The notes below the pieces were generated by a model, which worked only from the letters and a program-made list of their open reading frames with translations, made no database searches and was not told where the DNA came from. A stretch of DNA of 7,868 nucleotides from Pseudomonadota bacterium (GTDB taxonomy: Bacteria > Pseudomonadota > Alphaproteobacteria > Rhizobiales > Devosiaceae), in assembly GCA_023436745.1 (NCBI GenBank), contig JAEZHZ010000230.1, forward strand, positions 1-7,868. Reading direction: 5' to 3'. Each line of letters begins with the position of its first letter. The first letter of the stretch is position 1. The position numbers and the translations under genes are program-made. Below, in pieces: positions 1 through 5,617 of the stretch.

Positions 1-217
1 CTATCGGCTGGAACAGGCGCCTCTCGCGCGCAAATTCGGCCAGCAGCGTGCCATCGGCAGCATGCACGCGCGTGGTGACCGGCGGCTGATAGTCCTTGAG
101 CACCGTGTAGTCCGGCAGCTGTGCCGAAACAGTCGTGAGATACGCAGCCGCGACTCCGACCGCCGCCAGAGCCATGAACATTCCAAAGCCGAAGAGCCAG
201 CCCAACAGGCGAAACAT
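1..217 (-). CDS. mrcA: Penicillin-binding protein 1A, N-terminal fragment
   Basis: Only the first 72 codons are present; the gene runs off the left edge. The reading begins MFRLLGWLFGFG, followed by a hydrophobic stretch (about residues 3-27) that would be the single membrane anchor. After it comes LPDYTVLKDYQPPVTTRVHA, then DGTLLAEFARERRLFQPI. This is the characteristic juxtamembrane sequence of class A bifunctional PBPs, just ahead of the glycosyltransferase domain. Known family role: polymerises lipid II into glycan strands and cross-links peptides in the periplasm. Neither catalytic domain lies in the window. The start at 217 gives the expected short cytoplasmic tail; GGAG lies upstream but 11 nt from the ATG, so the ribosome site is not ideal. 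The gene follows the amidase gene on the same strand after a 112-nt gap, which suggests shared or coordinated expression. Identification as PBP1A is by recognition of the motif, not by alignment. Confidence 0.88.
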   Translation of the reverse strand, partial: MFRLLGWLFGFGMFMALAAVGVAAAYLTTVSAQLPDYTVLKDYQPPVTTRVHAADGTLLAEFARERRLFQPI

Positions 218-273
218 CAGGCGTTCTTCTCCCGCACGATCGGAGTACCACCGGCGAAGCAGCCGATCGACGA

Positions 274-279
274 ATCATA
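274..279 (-). promoter_or_regulatory. Possible -10 element for the PBP1A gene
   Basis: On the minus strand, TATGAT (5 of 6 matches to TATAAT) lies in the gap between the amidase stop and the PBP1A start, about 57 nt upstream of the ATG. No good -35 is visible at 16-18 nt, so this is weak. If real, PBP1A has its own promoter as well as possible read-through from the amidase gene. Confidence 0.3.
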
Positions 280-329
280 ACAGACGCCGAACACCGCGGT
301 GGCGCCGGAATGCCACACCCTTACCCCCG

Positions 330-1562
330 TCACGGCACGTTCTCGGGGGCGACGCTGTCAAAATAGGTTGAAATGCCTCTGGCGATGGCGTCGGCGGTAC
401 GATCCTGCCACTCCCCCTGCATCAGATTTGCCATGTCGTCAGCATTGGAGAGAAACCCGAGTTCGACCAGCACGGACGGAACGTCCGGAGCCTGCAGGAC
501 AAAGAAGTCTGCCTGGCGCACGGGGAAACGCCTCAACGCCACGCTGGGTTCAAGCGCGTGAACGATGGACTGGGCCGCCATGAACGAATGATGCCGCATC
601 TCGCGCCGCATGAGGTCCAGCAGGATGTCGACGACCTGCGGCGCCATCTGCGGCATGGCGAAGCCGGCGATCACGTCCGACTTGTTCTCGTTGTCCTCCA
701 GAACCTTGTCCAGAATGTCAGTCGCGTTCTCGTCACGCGTATAGACGCTGGCGCCACGGATTTCCGGCTGCTGGAAGCTGTCCGCGTGAATGGAGATGAA
801 CAGGTCGGCCTTGTTGGTTCGAGCCAGTGCCACCCGCTCTTCCAGGCGAAGATAGGTGTCGTCCTCGCGCGTCAGTGCCACGTCGAACCGACCGGAAGAG
901 ACCAGTATCTCCTGCAGCTTGAGGGAGAATGCGAGGACGATATCCTTCTCCCGCGCACCGCCCGGGGTCTCCGCACCGCTGTCGATGCCACCGTGGCCGG
1001 GGTCGATCACAACGAGCGGGCGACTGTCGAGCGGCAGTTCCGATCCGCCAGCGGGTGTGGCTTCCACGGGGGCCGGGGAACTGGCGTCGGAGGTCGTTGC
1101 GAGGGACTTGGCCACGTTCTCGGCGAATTCCTCGGGGGTGGCGGGAATTATGTCCACCACAAGTCGGGCGGGCTGGTTCTCGAAGGCATCCAGAACATAC
1201 GCCTGCTGCACCTGTGCCGGTGATGCCAGCGTCAGGGTGGTCCGGACACGGTCGGGGGCAACCTGCGAGACGAGGTACCCCTCGACGAGCCCATCTCCTC
1301 CCGGTTCACCTTCAGGTGTCGGCACGGAAAAGGTCGCGGCCCGCACATCGATGGCGATACGATCCGGATCCGACAGCGTAACCATGGCGAACTCGGTCCG
1401 GCCGGCGAGGTCGACGACCAGGCGTGCACGCTCGGGCGTCGAGGTAACCCGCACGTCGATGACATTGGGGAGTGGTGGCAAGGCTGCGGTTGCAGCCTCC
1501 TGGGCGACGGCTGCCGAGCCCGGCAGCAGAAGGGCCAGCAGTACCAGGAGCCGGATCAGCAT
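330..1562 (-). CDS. amiC: N-acetylmuramoyl-L-alanine amidase, AmiC type
   Basis: A 410-residue zinc amidase that cleaves the bond between MurNAc and L-Ala of peptidoglycan; in the family it splits septal murein at division. Residues 1-20 form a signal peptide (MLIRLLVLLALLL core, AVA before the probable cut). An AMIN domain, which targets murein or the septum, spans about 33-138. A Pro/Ala/Ser-rich linker follows, then an Amidase_3 domain at about 181-402. The zinc and catalytic residues are visible: H190 in DPGHGG, E205 in REKDIVL, H260 in SIHAD and E367 in VLVELGFLSN. A helical insert around 285-335 containing DNENKSDVI matches the autoinhibitory segment of AmiA/B/C-type enzymes, with E292 as the likely inhibitory zinc ligand (inference). 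I chose the ATG at 1562 because translation then opens directly into the signal peptide; an in-frame TTG at 1580 would add six residues. It is divergent from rne and upstream of PBP1A. Confidence 0.93.
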   Translation of the reverse strand: MLIRLLVLLALLLPGSAAVAQEAATAALPPLPNVIDVRVTSTPERARLVVDLAGRTEFAMVTLSDPDRIAIDVRAATFSVPTPEGEPGGDGLVEGYLVSQVAPDRVRTTLTLASPAQVQQAYVLDAFENQPARLVVDIIPATPEEFAENVAKSLATTSDASSPAPVEATPAGGSELPLDSRPLVVIDPGHGGIDSGAETPGGAREKDIVLAFSLKLQEILVSSGRFDVALTREDDTYLRLEERVALARTNKADLFISIHADSFQQPEIRGASVYTRDENATDILDKVLEDNENKSDVIAGFAMPQMAPQVVDILLDLMRREMRHHSFMAAQSIVHALEPSVALRRFPVRQADFFVLQAPDVPSVLVELGFLSNADDMANLMQGEWQDRTADAIARGISTYFDSVAPENVP

Positions 1563-1652
1563 ATGACAGGGCGTGGGCAAACCGGAAACCGACCTTGCGA
1601 GAAGAGCTCAGGAGTGGCCGCAGGACTCGGGCGATTCTGCGGCAATGGCCTG

Positions 1653-1680
1653 CTTATGCGATGATTTGCCGGGCGGGCAA
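1653..1680 (-). promoter_or_regulatory. Weak candidate amiC promoter
   Basis: On the minus strand, TTGCCC (1680-1675) and CATAAG (1658-1653) are separated by 16 nt and would start transcription near 1646, about 85 nt ahead of the amidase ATG. Both hexamers match the consensus only partly. This is a guess at the best available site. Confidence 0.2.
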
Positions 1681-1726
1681 ACAGGACTGGCGCAATTTGC
1701 CGGGGACACCGCACATGACTTTCTTG

Positions 1727-1762
1727 TTGCCATTCCGTCCCAAGCCTCCTACACGCTACATT
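1727..1762 (+). promoter_or_regulatory. Candidate rne promoter
   Basis: TTGCCA (1727-1732, 5 of 6 to TTGACA) is followed after 17 nt by TACACG (1750-1755). This overlaps GCTACATT (1755-1762), which resembles the GCTANAWC -10 box described for Caulobacter. Either reading places the start near 1762-1770 and gives rne a leader of about 400 nt. The two halves are not both ideal at one spacing, so confidence is modest. Confidence 0.33.
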
Positions 1763-1890
1763 GAGGCGCAAGCTCCGCCGAGATCGTTTCCGGCTGGTCT
1801 TTATGACCGGTCGCCAGGGGGAGCAGCCGGACGCGCGACACCAGTCTGCGCCCGGTCTGGAAGCGGCGAATTCTGCGCCTCTACGGATTT

Positions 1891-1906
1891 CGGCCCTCAT
1901 GGGCCG
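1891..1906 (+). promoter_or_regulatory. Hairpin in the rne leader
   Basis: CGGCCC (1891-1896) and GGGCCG (1901-1906) form a perfect 6-bp stem closed by a TCAT tetraloop. It is not followed by a T run, so it is not a terminator as seen. It could be a structural element in the leader recognised by RNase E, as hairpin 2 is in E. coli rne; no sequence similarity to that element is claimed. Confidence 0.4.
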
Positions 1907-1957
1907 GACGGTTGCCGGCTGGCAGGGCCGGGCGGCAGCCCAACAGGAAGAGGTCAT

Positions 1958-2242
1958 ATGGCCCGCAGGCGGATACAGCGCGAAGCGATCGATTATGCCG
2001 ATTGCCGCCCTTCCCTGCCCCACTTTCTGGCCATGACCAATACAACTGGTGCGCTCAAGGCAGAGCTTATGCGTACCGATTTCTCACAACTATTCGCCTC
2101 GCATAGCGCCATCGCAGGAGTGTCGGCTCGCCGGCGCCCGGCGGTCGGTGCGCGAGCGCGCGGAGTACATTATGGCTACCAAGAGAATGCTGGTGGATGC
2201 CATCCACCCGGAAGAAACGCGGATTGTCGTCACCCAGGGTAA
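1958..2242 (+). CDS. Possible upstream ORF overlapping the rne start
   Basis: An ATG at 1958 is preceded by AGGAAGAGG (1945-1953), a better Shine-Dalgarno site than that of rne. It opens a 94-codon frame beginning MARRRIQREAIDYADCRPSL and ending at TAA 2240-2242. The frame differs from that of rne and overlaps the first 71 nt of rne. I do not recognise the product. The second half is rich in Arg and Pro, as expected of a frame reading through GC-rich leader and rne sequence, which argues against a conserved protein. If translated, its likely role is to affect ribosome access to rne rather than to make a functional protein (inference). Confidence 0.2.
   Translation: MARRRIQREAIDYADCRPSLPHFLAMTNTTGALKAELMRTDFSQLFASHSAIAGVSARRRPAVGARARGVHYGYQENAGGCHPPGRNADCRHPG
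2129..2165 (+). promoter_or_regulatory. GC-rich hairpins and ribosome binding site of rne
   Basis: A perfect 6-bp stem, CGCCGG with CCGGCG around a CGC loop (2129-2143), is followed by GCGC-GAGC-GCGC (2150-2161), which can form a second small stem. GGAG (2162-2165) comes directly after and lies 6 nt before the ATG at 2172. The GGAG fixes the rne start. The stems next to it could influence initiation. Confidence 0.45.
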
Positions 2243-4880
2243 CCGGCTCGAAGAGTTCGATTTCGAATCCGCCACCCGCCGCCAGTTGCGGGGCAACATC
2301 TATCTCGCAAAGGTCACCCGGGTAGAGCCGTCGCTGCAGGCCGCCTTCGTCGAGTATGGCGGCAACCGCCACGGCTTCCTGGCTTTCAGCGAAATCCATC
2401 CGGACTACTACCAGATCCCCGTTGCTGATCGCGAAGCTCTGCTGCGCGACGAAGAGCATGACGAGGAGAATGGCGACGAGGCCGATGAGCAGGCCGCACC
2501 CGAACAGTCCAGCGACGGCGAGAACGACACCGACGCACACGACGGCGAAGAGCACAGCCACATCGAGCAGGCCCCCGCCAATGCCGAACCGGTCGAGTCG
2601 ATCGGTGGAGCAGATGCGCTCGAGGAAGTGCCGGAGCGCCGCCGCACCTCGCCCAACCGGCGCAACTACAAGATCCAGGAAGTCATCAAGCGCCGGCAGG
2701 TGATGCTGGTGCAGGTCGTCAAGGAGGAGCGCGGCAACAAGGGCGCTGCCCTGACCACTTACCTGTCGCTCGCCGGCCGCTATTCCGTGCTGATGCCCAA
2801 CACCGCTCGCGGTGGCGGCATCTCCCGCAAGATCACCAACGCTGCCGATCGCAAGCGCCTCAAGGAGATCACCTCCGACCTCGAGGTGCCGCAGGGCATG
2901 GGCGTCATCCTGCGCACGGCCGGTGCTTCACGCACCAAGGCCGAAGTGAAGCGCGATTTCGAGTATCTGATGCGCCTGTGGGAAAGCGTTCGCACGCTGA
3001 CCCTGCAGAGCCAGGCGCCGTGCCTGGTCTATGAGGAGGGATCGCTGATCAAGCGGACGATCCGCGACCTCTACAACAAGGACATCGATGAAGTGCTGGT
3101 CGCGGGCGACAACGCCTACCGCGAGGCCAAGGACTTCATGAAGATGATCATGCCGTCCCACGCCAAGAACGTGAAGCCGTACACCGACGAACAGCCGCTG
3201 TTCTCGAAGTACAACATCGAATCGCAGCTCGATCAGATGTTCTCGCCGGTGGTGAACCTGCCGTCGGGCGGCTACATCGTCATCAATCCCACCGAAGCGC
3301 TCGTCTCCATCGACGTGAACTCGGGGCGCTCCACCAAGGAGCACAATATCGAGGACACCGCCCTCCAGACGAACCTGGAAGCGGCGGACGAAGTGGCGCG
3401 CCAGCTGCGGCTGCGTGACCTCGCGGGGCTCATCGTCATCGACTTCATCGACATGATGGAGAACCGGTCCAACCGGGCAGTCGAGCGCAAGCTCAAGGAC
3501 TGCCTGAAGGACGACCGCGCCCGCATCCAGGTGGGCCGCATCTCCCATTTCGGCCTGATGGAGATGAGCCGCCAGCGCATCCGCTTCGGCGTGGTGGAAA
3601 GCTCCACCCACAAGTGCCCGATCTGCGACGGTACCGGTCTCGTGCGGTCGACAGAGTCGCTGGCGCTCATGATCATGCGCCATATCGAGGACCACGTGCT
3701 GCGCAAGCAGGGTCAGTCGATCAACGTGCGCGTCCCGACCGAAGTCGCGCTCTACATCCTCAACTTCAAGCGCGAGACGTTGAGCGCACTCGAAGCCCGC
3801 AACAACCTGTCGATCACCATCACGGCAGACGGCAAGCTGACCGGCCAGCAGTTCTTCATCGAAAAGGGTGAGGCGCGTGTGCCAGCCTATGCCGACCAGC
3901 GCGTGGCGACCCATGTGCGTGTCGACAGCGCCGTCATCGAGGACCTTGTCGACGAAGACGAGGTTGCCGAGACCGAGGACGACGAGTCCGAGGGCGCAAG
4001 CGCCAGCGAGAGCAACGGCGAGGGTGAAGGCAACGGCCGTCGGCGTCGCCGTCGGCGCCGGCGTGGTGGCGGTGAGCGGAATGAAGCTCAGCGTGCAACC
4101 TCCGCTCCGCAGGTGGAAGGCGAACCGTCCGACGACGATGAGTCGGAAGCATCCGAGGGTGAAACCGTGTCCGATGAGGCAGCTTCCGCCGCCGAAGGCG
4201 AGCCGCGCAAGCGCCGTCGCCGCGGCCGCCGGGGCGGACGCCGCAACCGGCGCGAACTCGAGGCCGATGGCGTTTCCGAGGCGGAAGGTACGAGCGAAGG
4301 CGACCTGAGCCTGGCCGAGACCAGCGACGTCGCGGAAGAGCTCGCTGAGCAGCCCGAGGCTCCTGCCCCCGTCTCGGAGATGTCCGAGCCCGTTGCGCAG
4401 CCGCAAGCCGAAGCCACCCCGGCCGAGGTCGTAGCTGAGCCGGCGGTCGCGGAGAAGCCGAAGCGGCCTCGTCGCCGCAAGGTTGTCGAGACGGAGGAGT
4501 CGGCACCGCCCGAGACTACTCCCGTCGACGCTACCGTTACGGCCGAAACAGCCGCTGCCGAGCCGGTTGCCGAGGAGAAGCCAAAGCGCAAGCCTCGTAC
4601 CCGCAAGCCGAAGGTCGAAGTCGCGGAAGCACCGGTTGAGGCTGTGGCCGAGACTGCACCAGTGGATGCGCCCGTCGAAGCGTCGGCAGGGTCAGAGACC
4701 GAACCCGAGACCGAGAGCACCGAGGCCGCCGCTGAGTCGAGCCGGCAAAGCCGGACACGCAAGCAGCTGCCTCCCGAAGGTGTCGTGGTGACCTCCTCTG
4801 CCGCTCCGGCGACGGACGAGGCTGAACCCGAAAAGAAGAAGAAGGTCGGCTGGTGGCAGCGCCGTCTCGGCCTGGGCTAG
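2172..4880 (+). CDS. rne: Ribonuclease E
   Basis: A 902-residue endoribonuclease that starts mRNA decay and processes rRNA and tRNA precursors, and scaffolds the degradosome. The start MATKRMLVDAIHPEETRIVV matches the family N-terminus and has GGAG 6 nt upstream; the frame is open for 41 codons further upstream, but that part lacks family character. An S1 domain begins near residue 37 and contains an acidic insertion at about 93-155, then resumes at YKIQEVIKRRQ. The catalytic metal-binding aspartates are D381 (SIDVNS) and D424 (VIDFIDM), 43 residues apart as in E. coli D303 and D346. The zinc-link is C482-P-I-C485. From about residue 600 the tail is disordered and acidic, with Arg/Lys clusters at about 623-631, 679-694, 762-770 and 803-814 that would bind RNA. 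It ends in GWWQRR (893-898), resembling the GWW motif that binds PNPase in Caulobacter RNase E. Total length and architecture separate it from RNase G. Confidence 0.97.
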   Translation: MATKRMLVDAIHPEETRIVVTQGNRLEEFDFESATRRQLRGNIYLAKVTRVEPSLQAAFVEYGGNRHGFLAFSEIHPDYYQIPVADREALLRDEEHDEENGDEADEQAAPEQSSDGENDTDAHDGEEHSHIEQAPANAEPVESIGGADALEEVPERRRTSPNRRNYKIQEVIKRRQVMLVQVVKEERGNKGAALTTYLSLAGRYSVLMPNTARGGGISRKITNAADRKRLKEITSDLEVPQGMGVILRTAGASRTKAEVKRDFEYLMRLWESVRTLTLQSQAPCLVYEEGSLIKRTIRDLYNKDIDEVLVAGDNAYREAKDFMKMIMPSHAKNVKPYTDEQPLFSKYNIESQLDQMFSPVVNLPSGGYIVINPTEALVSIDVNSGRSTKEHNIEDTALQTNLEAADEVARQLRLRDLAGLIVIDFIDMMENRSNRAVERKLKDCLKDDRARIQVGRISHFGLMEMSRQRIRFGVVESSTHKCPICDGTGLVRSTESLALMIMRHIEDHVLRKQGQSINVRVPTEVALYILNFKRETLSALEARNNLSITITADGKLTGQQFFIEKGEARVPAYADQRVATHVRVDSAVIEDLVDEDEVAETEDDESEGASASESNGEGEGNGRRRRRRRRRGGGERNEAQRATSAPQVEGEPSDDDESEASEGETVSDEAASAAEGEPRKRRRRGRRGGRRNRRELEADGVSEAEGTSEGDLSLAETSDVAEELAEQPEAPAPVSEMSEPVAQPQAEATPAEVVAEPAVAEKPKRPRRRKVVETEESAPPETTPVDATVTAETAAAEPVAEEKPKRKPRTRKPKVEVAEAPVEAVAETAPVDAPVEASAGSETEPETESTEAAAESSRQSRTRKQLPPEGVVVTSSAAPATDEAEPEKKKKVGWWQRRLGLG

Positions 4881-4904
4881 CTGCCCGTAGTCACCACGTA
4901 TGAC

Positions 4905-4931
4905 AAGGGCCCGCCTAAGGCGGGCCCTTTT
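4905..4931 (+). terminator. Intrinsic terminator of rne
   Basis: AAGGGCCCGCC (4905-4915) and GGCGGGCCCTT (4919-4929) form a perfect 11-bp stem with a TAA loop. The T tract runs 4928-4931, followed by GT. It starts 25 nt after the rne stop. The convergent rnk gene ends at 4946, so the same stem may also end that transcript, though in that direction only two T residues follow the stem. Confidence 0.92.
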
Positions 4932-4945
4932 GTATTCCGGCTGGG

Positions 4946-5389
4946 TCAGGCAGCCGTCGGGGGCTCGGGCTCGGTCTCCAGCCTCGGCGGCATCACTTGC
5001 ATCACGGTCAGGGCCTGACGCCGGCCATCGCGGGTCCTCCACGAGATGGACTGGCCCGTGCGCAGGCCGAGCAAGGCGGTCCCAATAGGCGTAAGCACCG
5101 AGATCCGGCCTTCTGCGATGTCGGCATCGACAGGCAGAACCAGTTCAACCGCCTTGTTCTCGCCGTCTGCGGTGCGGAACGACACGGTCGAGCCGATGCG
5201 CACGGTGTCGGCGGGCAGGAACTGGTCGGGCACCACCGTCGCGCGCTCAAGTTCATACAACAGTTCGTCGGCGTTCTCGGCAGTATGCCCCGTGCCGGCC
5301 ATGGCCAGCCGGAGCAACAGGCTGTGCTCGCTGCTGGCAAGCATGATCTCGGGAGAGAGGCTGAAATCGGAAAGAGAAATCGTGGTCAT
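4946..5389 (-). CDS. rnk: Rnk/GreA-family transcription regulator
   Basis: A 147-residue protein of the Rnk type (nucleoside diphosphate kinase regulator). After a short N-terminal segment, DELLYELERATVVP (41-54) leads into a GreA/GreB C-terminal-like, FKBP-fold domain at about 55-133. The signature is ADIAEGRISVLTPIGTALLG (89-108) followed by LRTGQSISWRTRDGRR. GreA-type proteins use this domain to bind RNA polymerase, and E. coli Rnk has been shown to bind the polymerase and compete with secondary-channel factors. The long coiled coil with an acidic tip that GreA and GreB use for transcript cleavage is absent, so cleavage stimulation is not expected. The start is supported by AAGGA 5-6 nt upstream of the ATG. 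The C-terminus ends in a Pro/Glu-rich tail. The gene converges on rne and lies 228 nt downstream of the aminotransferase gene, probably as a separate transcript. Confidence 0.87.
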   Translation of the reverse strand: MTTISLSDFSLSPEIMLASSEHSLLLRLAMAGTGHTAENADELLYELERATVVPDQFLPADTVRIGSTVSFRTADGENKAVELVLPVDADIAEGRISVLTPIGTALLGLRTGQSISWRTRDGRRQALTVMQVMPPRLETEPEPPTAA

Positions 5390-5401
5390 GACGATCCTTC
5401 G

Positions 5402-5534
5402 GCCGCGAAAAGCGGCACGGTCACAGGTTTTCTGGGAAGGTGGCTGGCGCCAGGCTATGCAGCACCCTGAACCCGGCAGGCGCCGGACGGGCGCGGGTTC
5501 AGGGACGCTTTCTTGCTGCGGTGCGGGACCGCAG
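5402..5534 (-). promoter_or_regulatory. Hairpin-rich region ahead of rnk, possible leader RNA
   Basis: In transcript order on the minus strand there are four structures. A 7-bp stem with a 5-nt loop lies at 5534-5516 (CTGCGGT with ACCGCAG). A perfect 11-bp inverted repeat, CCCTGAACCCG with CGGGTTCAGGG, lies at 5504-5494 and 5475-5465, with an inner 5-bp stem possible. The 10-bp palindrome CTGGCGCCAG is at 5453-5444. A 5-bp stem GCCGC-TTTTC-GCGGC (5416-5402) sits one base from the Shine-Dalgarno. None ends in a T run in the rnk direction. Structured rnk leaders are known in gammaproteobacteria and pseudomonads; a shared origin here is not shown. Confidence 0.45.
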
Positions 5535-5574
5535 GATATTCAGCAATGTTGCCAGCCGATCAGTCATGATCACG

Positions 5575-5602
5575 AACGTAGGGTAGCGCGCCGGAAAGTC
5601 AA
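5575..5602 (-). promoter_or_regulatory. Candidate rnk promoter
   Basis: On the minus strand, TTGACT (5602-5597) and TACGTT (5580-5575) are 16 nt apart, just after the aminotransferase stop. Transcription would start near 5568 and give an rnk leader of about 180 nt. The -35 is good and the -10 is poor (3 of 6). The -35 also lies in the loop of a 6-bp hairpin, GCCGGA with TCCGGC (5590-5609), which could instead be part of the aminotransferase 3' end. Confidence 0.35.
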
Positions 5603-5617
5603 CTCCGGCTCCTGAGC

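Larger units (their letters stand above)
1563..2171. other. Long intergenic region between amiC and rne (rne leader)
   Basis: A 609-bp gap between divergent genes with no recognisable protein gene. It should contain the amidase promoter near its left end. Most of the right two thirds would be the rne 5' leader. Visible contents are a possible rne promoter near 1727-1762, hairpins at 1794-1810, 1891-1906 and 2129-2143, and a possible small ORF starting at 1958. A long regulatory leader is known for E. coli rne, where RNase E controls its own mRNA; whether this leader does the same is inference. Confidence 0.6.

Noticed and set aside
558..1223. A 221-codon plus-strand frame within amiC
   Set aside because: It is antisense to the zinc-binding domain of the amidase and has no family signature of its own.
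1556..2023. A 155-codon minus-strand frame in the amiC-rne gap
   Set aside because: Arg/Pro/Cys-rich with no domain or clear ribosome site, and it overlaps the amiC start and the probable rne leader.
2049..2171. An N-terminal extension of RNase E of 41 residues
   Set aside because: The frame is open, but family proteins start at the MATKRMLVDA position, which has its own GGAG 6 nt upstream; the extension looks like translated leader.
2067..2561. A 164-codon minus-strand frame with a hydrophobic start, over the rne 5' end
   Set aside because: The apparent membrane segment is the complement of the acidic Asp/Glu codons of the RNase E insertion; GAC/GAG read in reverse as Val/Leu codons.
4022..4080. 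The run of Arg codons in rne as a possible DNA repeat or frameshift site
   Set aside because: Codons vary (CGT, CGG, CGC) and the frame continues cleanly; this is an Arg-rich RNA-binding patch normal for RNase E tails.
2928..4406. A 492-codon open frame antisense to rne
   Set aside because: It mirrors the GC-rich codons of rne, has a composition dominated by Ala, Leu, His, Val and Arg, shows no recognisable domain, and covers the catalytic core of a clearly real gene.
5465..5504. The 11-bp inverted repeat as an intrinsic terminator
   Set aside because: There is no plus-strand gene before it to terminate, and in the minus direction the bases after the stem are TGCTGC, not a T run.
5046..5615. 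A 189-codon plus-strand frame across rnk and its upstream gap
   Set aside because: No motif, Ser/Arg-rich composition of a shadow frame, and it is antisense to a well-supported gene.
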